Assembly (NCBI GenBank): GCA_023417935.1
Contig: JAEZDY010000024.1
Coordinates: forward strand, 456,505 to 520,504
Length of the DNA stretch: 64,000 bases
Direction of reading: 5' to 3'
From: Bacteroidota bacterium
Lineage (GTDB): Bacteria; Bacteroidota; Bacteroidia; Bacteroidales; Lentimicrobiaceae
Position numbers and translations under genes: made by a program. Positions 18,085 to 26,323 of this stretch are shown here, piece after piece. The notes under the pieces were generated by a model. That model saw only the letters and a program-made list of their open reading frames with translations. It was not told where the DNA came from and ran no database searches. Positions within the stretch are counted from its first letter, which is position 1. Each line of letters starts with the position of its first letter.

Positions 18085-18666
18085 TTAGACTGTTTTTAAA
18101 ACTACTTTGAATGTTAGAGTGACTTCATTACCTGTAGTCATTGTGCCAAGCATAGCTGTTGGAGGATCTACTTTGTAATCAGTCATTTTTAATTTTTTTG
18201 CACCGGTGAATTCTATGTCACCGTTTGGTAATACTTTTCCTAGCGCATCAACAGTCACATTTTGCGATGTGCCTGCGATAGTGAGTACGCCATTGGCAGT
18301 TATCTTGTATGCACCTGATTTCTCACTAACGGTACCACCGGTTGATTTGAAAGAGATGTAAGGGTTTTTCTTGGCTTTAAGGGCTTCTATAATCTTTGAA
18401 TTCATAATATTCCCCTTTGAGCTTTTCAGTGAATTTGCATCAACTTTTAGTTCCACTGCATTAATTGAGGCTATTTTTCCGTCGTCTACATTAACTTTGA
18501 AACTTCCGTTAGCTTGCTCAGCACTTGCTGTCCAGTCATGCAGGTTTGATGTGCCTTCAACTACAATGCTGTGCGATTTAACCTGGTAAGTTTGTTGTGC
18601 CAAAAGAGGAGAGGACAATGCTACTCCCAGTATTATGATTACTAGATTAAGGGCTGTTCTTTTCAT
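18085..18666 (-). CDS. YceI-family periplasmic lipid-binding protein
   Basis: Secreted YceI-domain protein of 193 residues. A signal peptide of about 23 residues ends LLAQQ. The mature domain has the family pattern: SHSIVVEGTSNLHDW, MNSKIIEALKAKKNPYISF, YKITANGVLTIAGTSQNV, MTDYKVDPPTAMLGTMTTGNEVTLTF. YceI proteins form lipocalin-like barrels that bind polyisoprenoid chains. It is the first gene after the -24/-12 promoter and leads the porin operon. The leader would be about 65 nt. Confidence 0.9.
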   Translation of the reverse strand: MKRTALNLVIIILGVALSSPLLAQQTYQVKSHSIVVEGTSNLHDWTASAEQANGSFKVNVDDGKIASINAVELKVDANSLKSSKGNIMNSKIIEALKAKKNPYISFKSTGGTVSEKSGAYKITANGVLTIAGTSQNVTVDALGKVLPNGDIEFTGAKKLKMTDYKVDPPTAMLGTMTTGNEVTLTFKVVLKTV

Positions 18667-18741
18667 TTTTCTTAAATTTTAATTGGTTTGGTTAATAAAT
18701 TCCACATTTTCAGTTAATTACTGACTCTGTGTCCCACCTAT

Positions 18742-18758
18742 AGCAAATGGTAGGCCAA
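18742..18758 (-). promoter_or_regulatory. Sigma-54 (-24/-12) promoter for the YceI-porin operon
   Basis: The minus strand reads TTGGCCTACCATTTGCT. The invariant GG and GC doublets are separated by exactly ten bases, as required, and the -12 element TTGC is complete; the -24 element is TTGGC. Predicted start of transcription is near 18731, 65 nt before the YceI ATG. A regulator with the GAFTGA sigma-54 contact loop is encoded just upstream. No TAnnTTTG box is seen in this interval. Confidence 0.72.
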
Positions 18759-18867
18759 TCATAAAAAAAATGTTAAGTTAAAATGTGTAACCCCTTGATA
18801 AACAATAGGTTTATAAACATTTGGGTTATTGTGAAGTTTCATTGAAGTCTATAAAAAGCGCCGACCA

Positions 18868-18885
18868 TTCGTCGATTTCGACGAA
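18868..18885. promoter_or_regulatory. Perfect 18-bp palindrome, candidate enhancer site for the NtrC-type regulator
   Basis: TTCGTCGA-TT-TCGACGAA: two perfect 8-base arms with a 2-base spacer, centred about 145 bp upstream of the predicted sigma-54 start. This spacing is usual for upstream activator sites of NtrC-family proteins. It is more GC-rich than its surroundings. Confidence 0.6.
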
Positions 18886-19028
18886 ATCTGGTCTATTTAA
18901 AAGCTTCAAGGGTAAAAAGCGATGAAATGTTACTTTGTCTTATGCTGCGCATTGCATCATTACTCAAATACAACCGGGCATTTAGGCTGATTAATGAAAG
19001 TATATGTTCAAAAGCAAATGAACATATA

Positions 19029-19182
19029 AAGTGATTCAGGGGAGATGATATACTGACTCAGCTGAATTTATGCACTGAATCAGGTGAGTTTATGCAGTGT
19101 ATCAGGTTAATTTATTCACTGAATCAAGGGAGGTAATTCACTGAATCAGGGGAGGTAATTCAATGAATCAGTAGAGTGATAT
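19029..19182. repeat. Seven 22-bp tandem repeats downstream of the NtrC-type gene
   Basis: Seven consecutive 22-bp units, with no spacers, at 19029, 19051, 19073, 19095, 19117, 19139 and 19161. The two best-conserved units share the core CACTGAATCA-GGGAGG-TAATT. Joints between the later units create TTCAnTGAA near-palindromes. The array lies 270-440 bp upstream of the sigma-54 promoter and just after the regulator stop. A period of two helical turns would put repeated sites on one face of the DNA. Confidence 0.88.
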
Positions 19183-19204
19183 GAACAGATTTAAATGGCT
19201 GTAT

Positions 19205-20563
19205 CTAATCCCCTTCAATACCTAGCTTTTCAATCCTGGATTTAAGCGTAGAAGCAGGGACCTGCAGAATGGTTGCAGCTTTTGCTTTATTACCTCCTGA
19301 GCGAAGCAATGCATCACGTATAGCGTTTGTTTCTACTTCACGAATGATCTCATCAAGCGCTTTATTCCCAAAATAGAAGCAGTTGTGTGGTTTGCCTGGA
19401 AATCTAACTTCAATGGGAAGTATCTGCTTATTGATTACACCATCCTGTGCCAGCAGTACCAGTCGTTCCATCAGGTTCTTTATTTCACGAACATTTCCAT
19501 GGAATGGATAACGCTTTAGCAGTTCAATAACATCATCATCTATAGATATTTTGGCACCATCAGAGAAAACATTAACGAAATGCCTTGCCAGTAACTCAAT
19601 ATCACCCGGTCTTTCTCTAAGGGGTGGAAGATTGATTGGGAATACATTTAAGCGGTAGTATAAGTCTTCTCTGAACTTGCCTGCAGTAACCATTTCTTTT
19701 AAGCTTTTTTTGGTAGAGGCAATTACCCTTACATCCACTTTAACAGTTTCATTACCCCCAACACGTTCAATCTCACCTTCTTCAAGCACTCTGAGCAGTT
19801 TCACCTGCAAGTCGTAGGGTATATCATCAATATCATCCAGGTATAAGGTGCCATTATTAGCAACCTCAAACCGACCTGCTTTTTGTTTTTCAGCTCCGGT
19901 AAAAGCGCCTTTCTCATGTCCAAAGAGTTCACTTTCAAATATTTCACGTGATAGTATAGCACAACTTACTTTGATAAAAGGCCCTCGTTTTCGATTGCTG
20001 TTGAAGTGGATAATATTTGTGAGTAGCTCTTTTCCTGTTCCTGTTTCTCCGACAATAAGCACGGTGGTATTTTTTTCTGTAATGATCTTAACCAGGTCAA
20101 ATACCTGGCTTATTGCACTATTTGCGCCCACAAATGACGATAAGTCATATTTTTTGTTTACCTGAACCCTTAGCTGCTTATTTTCAGCTTTGATCTCTTT
20201 GAACTCTTGGATCCGCTTGATTACCAGTAGTAATTCATCAACATTAAACGGTTTCGTTAAATAGTCGTAGGCGCCTAGTTTCATGGCATCAACAGCAGTT
20301 TGTATTGAACCATGGGCAGTCATAAGAAGTACAAATATATCAGGGTTTATCTGCTTGATCTTTGCCAGGAATTCGAGTCCGTCCATGCCCGGCATTTTCA
20401 GGTCAGTGATGATTATATCAACATTTGAATCAGTTTCCCTAAGATGCTGAAGTGCAGAATTGGCCGAAGAGAATTCCCTAACCTGGTACCCTGCATCTTT
20501 AAGGTCATCTGCAATAGTAACCCTTACTATTCTTTCATCGTCAACTACAAATATTTTGAGCAT
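19205..20563 (-). CDS. NtrC-family sigma-54-dependent response regulator
   Basis: Transcription activator of 452 residues in the order receiver, AAA+ and Fis-type helix-turn-helix. The receiver has the phospho-acceptor Asp in IIITDLKMPGMDG (about residue 53). The AAA+ domain has Walker A GETGTGKE, the sigma-54 contact loop GAFTGA, Walker B TLYLDDIDDI and the arginine-finger region FREDLYYRLNVFPI. The C-terminus (GGNKAKAATILQVPASTLKSRI) is the DNA-binding helix-turn-helix. The gene begins 14 bp after the kinase gene, which is its likely partner. The nearest downstream operon has a -24/-12 promoter and a palindrome, so it is the obvious target. Confidence 0.95.
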   Translation of the reverse strand: MLKIFVVDDERIVRVTIADDLKDAGYQVREFSSANSALQHLRETDSNVDIIITDLKMPGMDGLEFLAKIKQINPDIFVLLMTAHGSIQTAVDAMKLGAYDYLTKPFNVDELLLVIKRIQEFKEIKAENKQLRVQVNKKYDLSSFVGANSAISQVFDLVKIITEKNTTVLIVGETGTGKELLTNIIHFNSNRKRGPFIKVSCAILSREIFESELFGHEKGAFTGAEKQKAGRFEVANNGTLYLDDIDDIPYDLQVKLLRVLEEGEIERVGGNETVKVDVRVIASTKKSLKEMVTAGKFREDLYYRLNVFPINLPPLRERPGDIELLARHFVNVFSDGAKISIDDDVIELLKRYPFHGNVREIKNLMERLVLLAQDGVINKQILPIEVRFPGKPHNCFYFGNKALDEIIREVETNAIRDALLRSGGNKAKAATILQVPASTLKSRIEKLGIEGD

Positions 20564-20577
20564 TATTTTTTCGTTTT

Positions 20578-22110
20578 TCAGGAATTAATTGAATCAGGCA
20601 GGATAACTGTTACTCTGAATCCTCCCCCTACCTCATTTCTTCCGGTAATCTGGCCATGATGGTTCCTGATGATGTCTGAGCTTACAGCTAATCCTAAGCC
20701 GGTACCCTGCTTAACTTTCTTTTCAGTAAAGAAGGCATCAAACATCAATGGTATTTTTAGTTCTTCAAGTCCTATACCGTTATCAATAAAATCAATTATT
20801 ATGCTTTGATTTACTTTGCTGATTTCAATTGCTATGACCCCAGCATGATCATCCGCCACTAGTTTCTTTTCATTAATAGAATCGATACTGTTCAGTAGCA
20901 GGTTAACAAAAACTTGTTCAAGGTGATTTGGGCTTCCGGCCATGTATATTTCATTTGACTGAAAATTGCGTTTTAACTCAATATTCGATTGTCGCAGTTG
21001 GAAACTTATGAGTGAGATGCTGTTTTCAATATGCTGTATCAGGTTTATTTGGCTGAGGTTCATTTCATGCTTACGCGAAAAGTCAAGCAATCCTTTTACT
21101 ACATTGCTTATTTTGTCGACAGCTTCCGACATCATGCTAATGTATTCCTTGTTCTGATTGATATTATCTGGTTTCTCCGATATTCGGCGCAAGCAATTAC
21201 TCATGCCGGCAAGCGGATTGTTTATTTCATGTGCCAACCCGGCAGCCAGTGTTCCAACTGAAGCAAGCTTTTCAGTTTGAGAGATTGATTCACGGGTCTT
21301 TTCCAGTTCTATATAAGCAACATTAAGTCTGAAGAGCATTTCATTGAAAGAGTTGCCCAGTACATCAATCTCATCTGTCATGTTGAAAAGATTCTTCAGT
21401 TTAAGTATGAGGTTGCCGGTTGGTGGGTTAATGTTATAATCGCGTGATTCTATTGATCGTAAATTAATTTTAGAAACCTGGTAACTCATGTTCTTTACCG
21501 GCTTGGAGATGATATACGACAAAAAGAACGCTGCCACCAAACCCAGAACAAGTAATCCCAGACCAAGCACAATAAACATTCGTGACGTTTGTGAAAGTTG
21601 TTTGTCAATTACATCTTCACTGAATCCAACTCTGAGAGTGCCAAGCCGCTTGTCAAGAATCGGCATCGCAAAATCCCTGATAACAGTATCATTACGCGAT
21701 AGACTGTTAATTATCTTGATTCCGGAGGTAATATCCTTATCCAGGAAGTTTACATTTATCAGGCTCTGAGGTGGCGTGTCGTTAAAAGTATGTGCAATCA
21801 CCTTATTATCTGGCGAAACAACAATAAGGTATTTAATATCAGGATTAACTGACTTTGTTCGCTGTAGTACTTTATTTACAGTGCCAAGTTCATTGTAAAG
21901 CATGGGGTCAACCAATTGCTTGGCAGCCATTGAACTGATGCTCAGTCCATTCCTCTCAATCTGGGCTTCAAACGTTCTGTATACCTGGTACCTGATAAAT
22001 AAAAGGTTGAGTGTGCCAAATAGAATCACTATTACGGATATAGCAATGGCAAATTTCCAAAACAGCGGAAGTCGAACCTTATTTAGAGGATAGTAGCTTC
22101 TTCGTGGCAT
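20578..22110 (-). CDS. NtrB-like membrane sensor histidine kinase
   Basis: Sensor kinase of 510 residues. Membrane segments at about residues 15-35 and 190-212 flank an extracytoplasmic domain of about 150 residues, followed by a HAMP-like linker, the H-box LAAGLAHEINNPLAGMSNCL, the N-box QVFVNLLLNSIDSI, and the G boxes FIDNGIGL and GTGLGLAVSSDII. The H-box form HEINNPL is that of NtrB/AtoS-type partners of NtrC-like regulators. Its start lies inside the end of the PhnD-like gene (32-bp overlap), and the NtrC-type gene follows, so the three are one operon. Confidence 0.95.
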   Translation of the reverse strand: MPRRSYYPLNKVRLPLFWKFAIAISVIVILFGTLNLLFIRYQVYRTFEAQIERNGLSISSMAAKQLVDPMLYNELGTVNKVLQRTKSVNPDIKYLIVVSPDNKVIAHTFNDTPPQSLINVNFLDKDITSGIKIINSLSRNDTVIRDFAMPILDKRLGTLRVGFSEDVIDKQLSQTSRMFIVLGLGLLVLGLVAAFFLSYIISKPVKNMSYQVSKINLRSIESRDYNINPPTGNLILKLKNLFNMTDEIDVLGNSFNEMLFRLNVAYIELEKTRESISQTEKLASVGTLAAGLAHEINNPLAGMSNCLRRISEKPDNINQNKEYISMMSEAVDKISNVVKGLLDFSRKHEMNLSQINLIQHIENSISLISFQLRQSNIELKRNFQSNEIYMAGSPNHLEQVFVNLLLNSIDSINEKKLVADDHAGVIAIEISKVNQSIIIDFIDNGIGLEELKIPLMFDAFFTEKKVKQGTGLGLAVSSDIIRNHHGQITGRNEVGGGFRVTVILPDSINS

Positions 22111-23041
22111 TGCTTCTTTCGTTTATATCATTGATATCATGGTACATTGCCCTGATTCCATCGTACAAAGTATCGCTGTCACTAACAAATCTGTTGAACA
22201 TCAGGTTTCTTAATATATCTCGGCCTTCTTTGCTTTTAACCATATTTGTGAGTACACTGTGAATGTCCTTCCGCAGAAGACTATCGATTTGCCGTGAAAC
22301 AACTATCGGGGGCATGCCAAATGGTATGCTTTTTTCAATGATCTTAACATTCATGACCATATCTGGATGCACCTGCTTAACATACTCATATACAAGACTG
22401 TTAACTGATGCGCCGTCAACAATACCCCTGCTTACCAGTTCAATTGAATTATCATGTGCATTTGAAATGTAAGTTTCGCTGAAAAAATCCTCAGGCGTGG
22501 TTTCAAGGTCATGTAACCGGTGCATTGGATAATACATACCTGTATTTGATAGTGAGTCAGGAAAGACAAACTTCTTACCCTTCAAATCATTAAAACTTTC
22601 AATCGGGGAATCTTTTCTTGCAATGATATAGGCATGATAGTATCGCTGGTTATCTCTTTCCGGAAGCAGAAACAGGTTAAATGCAGAATCAGTTGCTCCT
22701 GCAACATATGCACCGGAACAAATAAATGCCATATCTATTTTGTTTGCTTTAAGCAAATCATTTACTTCCTTGTAAGTTTTTCGCTGTACCAGCAATATTT
22801 GTTTACCTAAACCTGTCTCCATATAAGTAAAGAGATCGTTGTACTTATCAAATGTCTCTGCCGGAGTAGTCATAGATGCAACTGCTATACGCAGATAATC
22901 GGTTGTGTCCTCTCTGGTTGCAAGATCACTTTTATTTGCTGATGTATCATCATAATTGATCCAAACTGTTTTATTAGGATCAACCCAACTATCAGAACAG
23001 CCGGTTAGTATTATCAGAATCAGGTAAAAAATAGATTTCAT
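22079..23041 (-). CDS. PhnD-like substrate-binding lipoprotein (putative sensory component)
   Basis: Lipoprotein of 320 residues with signal peptide and lipobox LTGC at about residues 12-15. The mature domain is a type-II periplasmic-binding fold of the phosphate/phosphite/phosphonate (PhnD) group: LRIAVASMTTPAETFDKYNDL, KIDMAFICSGAYV, FNDLKGKKFVFPDSLSNTGM, RGIVDGASVNSLVYEYV. No ABC permease or ATPase is near. It overlaps the histidine kinase gene by 32 bp, which suggests a ligand-presenting subunit for that kinase, as in TorT or TtrB-like three-component systems. The ligand is unknown; the name PhnD reflects fold only. Confidence 0.85.
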   Translation of the reverse strand: MKSIFYLILIILTGCSDSWVDPNKTVWINYDDTSANKSDLATREDTTDYLRIAVASMTTPAETFDKYNDLFTYMETGLGKQILLVQRKTYKEVNDLLKANKIDMAFICSGAYVAGATDSAFNLFLLPERDNQRYYHAYIIARKDSPIESFNDLKGKKFVFPDSLSNTGMYYPMHRLHDLETTPEDFFSETYISNAHDNSIELVSRGIVDGASVNSLVYEYVKQVHPDMVMNVKIIEKSIPFGMPPIVVSRQIDSLLRKDIHSVLTNMVKSKEGRDILRNLMFNRFVSDSDTLYDGIRAMYHDINDINERSNATKKLLSSK

Positions 23042-23230
23042 TGAATTAGTCTATCGTAGTGTAGCATTGAGAATAAAAATAGTGTCCTGCATCAAGGCAG
23101 TGCATAAGGTACTAGCACCTCACAGTAAAACGCTGTAAGCACCAATTTCTTTTACAACTTGCATAAAACCAACAAGTAAGGAATAAGTTTCACAAGGGCT
23201 GACCCCAATAAGGCTGTCCGCTTAATTTTG

Positions 23231-24613
23231 CTAGGTAATAAGCAACTTAATGGTGATGGACGTATGTTTTTTTGAATTAACTTTCAATATATATACTCCG
23301 GGAGGCAAGTGTGGAGTGAATTCATGAGAGCTATCTACTAATGTGTATTTAACCCTCTCCTTGCCCGTGATATCAAATATAGTCATATTAAAAGGACCAG
23401 ATAAACCCGTGAGCATAAATGGATTGCCCGACAGTACAGGATTTGGATTTGCAATTACATTTGCAGCAGGTGTAGCATCATCAGCACTAACATTAAGCAT
23501 TGGTACTCTTATAAATTTAGGCCTATAAGTGTCAGCATCCATGCGATCACGGCCAATATCCATACACTGCGATGGACAAATATATGGCTCAGTAGTATCT
23601 ACTACATCATTTAGATTATAGGAAACAAGTAATTCGCCATTTTCTGTGAAAGAAGGATGAGCCTGCGCGTTGTAGGTTAATGTATAATGGCCATTGAATT
23701 GGTCTTCAATAGTATAAACAAGTTGCTTGTTTCTGAATGGTCCCCAAGGCTTATCACTTTCAAGTATATAAATTTCTCGTCCTAATCCACAGGTTAACAG
23801 CCCATTTTCCTGAGTCAATAAATAAAACTTATTATTCATCTTAAAAACACTGAACCCGGGTGATACATATTCATTGCTCACGGGTGCTGCTGCGTAAGGA
23901 TTGTATGACCAACCACTTCCAGTGTAAAACTGATAAGGGGCAAGGATGTTTGTGCCGATTAGCGTTCGTGCAACAAAAGGTTCCCATACAATCCAGTCAA
24001 CTTTATTTCCATAAATATACCGATATCCACTGGCTGTATCAGTTATTATGGCCCTTCCCATTAAAATCCCTGCATACTCTGGAAGCGGATAAATGCCATT
24101 GATCTGTAACCCGGGAAGTTGAAGCTTTGCAACATACACCCCCAGATTATCCATACTTGCGTCATCAATTTCATCAAGGTAAATATATGCCGTATCAGCA
24201 TCAGTAAAGCCATGTCCCGGCCATAAGATAGCAGGATCAGAAGGACCAAGTTTGAACGTTGACCTTAATACACCCGATTGTCCTTCATCAATGTAAGTAG
24301 TTAATACTGAGGGATCAATAGAATCCTGTACTACCATACAATTCCTTATTTGAAAAAGACATGAGAGCGTATTGTTTACTGTGTTCACATTTTCAAGATA
24401 ACTATCGCCAAACAACCAAATAGTCCTGCCATCGGGCAGTGGAACGGAAAGTGTGGCATCACCTGCCGTCCAGCCACCTGAATTAAGGCGGAAATACTCA
24501 GTGAAGACTGAATCATGGTGCCCAGTTAAAAACTGCTGAGCTTTTACTTTTGAAGGGAATATTAAAATTGCGGCAATTGCAAGGATTGTAGCTGTTCTAT
24601 TTATGGTGATCAT
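23231..24613 (-). CDS. Secreted DUF4185-like beta-propeller protein with T9SS sorting domain
   Basis: Extracellular protein of 460 residues. The open frame reaches back to 24667, but ATG 24613 is chosen because a clean signal peptide (MITINRTATILAIAAILIFP to KAQ) starts there and a TATATTTA box lies about 20 bp upstream. The body looks like a DUF4185/DUF5005-type five-bladed propeller: RLNSGGWTAGDATLSVPLPDG, WLFGDSYL, YVSPGFSVFKMNNKFYLLTQE, PWGPFRNKQLVYT. The last 80 residues (NPNPVLSGNPFMLTG ... GVYILKVNSKKHTSITIKLL) form a type A C-terminal sorting domain for type IX secretion. Enzymatic activity, perhaps on a polysaccharide, is not shown. Confidence 0.82.
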   Translation of the reverse strand: MITINRTATILAIAAILIFPSKVKAQQFLTGHHDSVFTEYFRLNSGGWTAGDATLSVPLPDGRTIWLFGDSYLENVNTVNNTLSCLFQIRNCMVVQDSIDPSVLTTYIDEGQSGVLRSTFKLGPSDPAILWPGHGFTDADTAYIYLDEIDDASMDNLGVYVAKLQLPGLQINGIYPLPEYAGILMGRAIITDTASGYRYIYGNKVDWIVWEPFVARTLIGTNILAPYQFYTGSGWSYNPYAAAPVSNEYVSPGFSVFKMNNKFYLLTQENGLLTCGLGREIYILESDKPWGPFRNKQLVYTIEDQFNGHYTLTYNAQAHPSFTENGELLVSYNLNDVVDTTEPYICPSQCMDIGRDRMDADTYRPKFIRVPMLNVSADDATPAANVIANPNPVLSGNPFMLTGLSGPFNMTIFDITGKERVKYTLVDSSHEFTPHLPPGVYILKVNSKKHTSITIKLLIT

Positions 24614-24684
24614 AGATTTTAATTTACGCCGTAAATATAATTGAGTTTTTCTGTGTTTAGTTAACATAGTTCTTTAATCAACTT

Positions 24685-25536
24685 ATGGAAAAAGCAAAGC
24701 GTGGTGCAAAAGCAATACCACGAATCAGGGATGCAACCTTGCATTCTGTTACGAAGCTCAGTGATAAAACACTTCATAAAAAAGAAGAAGCAGGCAATTT
24801 CCTTACTGATATTGCAAATGCGTTTCTATTTGTAAACCTGGTAATCAGGGAAACATTTTCCAGGGAATTTGAATTCAAGGAATTCCTCAGGCAATGTTAT
24901 ATGATCGGCAATAAGACTTTGCCTTTAATATCTGTTACAGGAGCAATTATGGGGCTGGTGCTTACTATACAGTCACGCCCTGTATTGGTAGAATTCGGTG
25001 CTGAATCAATGCTTCCGGGTATGGTGGCTATTTCGCTAATCAGAGAAATGGGGCCAGTTATCACAGCACTTATTTTTGCGGGTAAGATAGGCTCGGGTAT
25101 GGGAGCTGAATTAGGCTCTATGAAAGTAACTGAGCAGATTGATGCCATGGAAGTATCATCAACCAACCCAATTAGGTTTTTGGTGGTTACCCGGGTGCTT
25201 GCTGCAACTCTGATGTTGCCTTTATTGGTGCTTTACGCCGATGCATTGGGAATTCTGGGAAGCTGGGCTGCTGCAAATATCAAAGGTGATGTTACCCTTT
25301 CACTATTTTTCAGGCAAGCTTTCAGTTCAATTGATTTTATTGATCTAATACCTGCCATCATTAAAACTTTCTTCTTCGGGGCAGTAATTGGTTTCGTTGG
25401 CACCTATAAAGGTTACAATGCTGGCCGCGGAACCGAAAGCGTGGGGGTTGCTGCTAACTCCGCTGTAGTGCTTGGTTCACTGTTGGTGTTGGTAGTGGAT
25501 ATGATTGCAGTTCAAATAACTGATATGTTCGTATGA
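24685..25536 (+). CDS. mlaE: MlaE-family ABC permease
   Basis: Inner-membrane permease of an MCE-type phospholipid transporter (Mla/Ttg2/Tgd). The 283 residues have the conserved core SVTGAIMGLVLTIQSRPVL, SLIREMGPVITALIFAGKIGSGMGAELGSMKVTEQIDAM and the C-terminal helices. A polar N-terminal extension of about 50 residues precedes the first helix. Its stop overlaps the mlaF start by 4 bp (ATGA), and mlaD follows, so translation is coupled. MlaA, MlaB and MlaC homologues are not in the window. Confidence 0.95.
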   Translation: MEKAKRGAKAIPRIRDATLHSVTKLSDKTLHKKEEAGNFLTDIANAFLFVNLVIRETFSREFEFKEFLRQCYMIGNKTLPLISVTGAIMGLVLTIQSRPVLVEFGAESMLPGMVAISLIREMGPVITALIFAGKIGSGMGAELGSMKVTEQIDAMEVSSTNPIRFLVVTRVLAATLMLPLLVLYADALGILGSWAAANIKGDVTLSLFFRQAFSSIDFIDLIPAIIKTFFFGAVIGFVGTYKGYNAGRGTESVGVAANSAVVLGSLLVLVVDMIAVQITDMFV

Positions 25537-26321
25537 CAGAAGCTAAAAGCAGTAAGCCAAATCATCAGGCAAAGGAGAATAAGAATCCTGTACTTGAAAT
25601 CAGGAATTTGAAGATTTCATTTAACAGGAAAGCTGTGCTTTCTGATACCTCCCTTACGCTGAATGAAGGTGAAAATCTTGTAGTACTCGGCAAGTCAGGT
25701 ACTGGAAAATCAGTCCTGATCAAGTGCATTGTTGGACTTCTCGTTCCTGATTCAGGTACTATAAAAGTATTTGACAAGGATATGAGGTCACTAAATAAGA
25801 AGGAATTTAGTGAAATGCGTCAAAAGATTGGCTTCTTATTTCAGAACGGCGCTTTGTATGATTCAATGACCATAAAGCAGAATCTCGAATTTCCACTTGT
25901 GAGGTTAATGAAAGAACTCTCAAAAAAGGAAAGAGAAGAAAAGATAATTAAGGCGCTCGAAAACATTGGATTACCCGATGTACTAAACAAAATGCCGTCT
26001 GAACTTTCAGGCGGTCAGCGCAAAAGAGTTAGCCTGGCACGAACAATTATTGTTGATCCGCTGATCATGCTCTATGACGAGCCAACAACAGGACTTGATC
26101 CAGTGACATCTGATGAAATCAGCCAGCTTATCAATGACATTCAAAAACAATTAAAAACTTCATCAATCATTATTACTCATGATCTACGATGCGCTCAGCA
26201 AACTGCCGACAGGATTATGATGCTTGATGAAGGAGTTATACATATGGAAGGAACAATTGAAGAATTTGAAAATTCAGAGGACCCACTAGTAAAATCCTTC
26301 TTCACGGCTAATATTATTTAA
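25533..26321 (+). CDS. mlaF: MlaF-family ABC ATPase
   Basis: Cytoplasmic ATPase of the phospholipid transporter. The 262 residues show Walker A GKSGTGKSVLIK, the Q-loop LFQNGALYDSMT typical of MlaF, signature LSGGQRKRVSLART, Walker B MLYDEPTTGLDPVTS, and H-loop IITHDL. An 18-residue Lys/Asn-rich leader precedes the domain. It lies between the permease and the MCE protein. Confidence 0.95.
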   Translation: MTEAKSSKPNHQAKENKNPVLEIRNLKISFNRKAVLSDTSLTLNEGENLVVLGKSGTGKSVLIKCIVGLLVPDSGTIKVFDKDMRSLNKKEFSEMRQKIGFLFQNGALYDSMTIKQNLEFPLVRLMKELSKKEREEKIIKALENIGLPDVLNKMPSELSGGQRKRVSLARTIIVDPLIMLYDEPTTGLDPVTSDEISQLINDIQKQLKTSSIIITHDLRCAQQTADRIMMLDEGVIHMEGTIEEFENSEDPLVKSFFTANII

Positions 26322-26323
26322 AC

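Noticed and set aside
19029..19182. CRISPR-like array
   Set aside because: Contiguous 22-bp units without spacers.
22079..23041. Phosphonate uptake operon
   Set aside because: Only the binding protein is present; no phnC, phnE or C-P lyase genes, and the partners are a kinase and a regulator.
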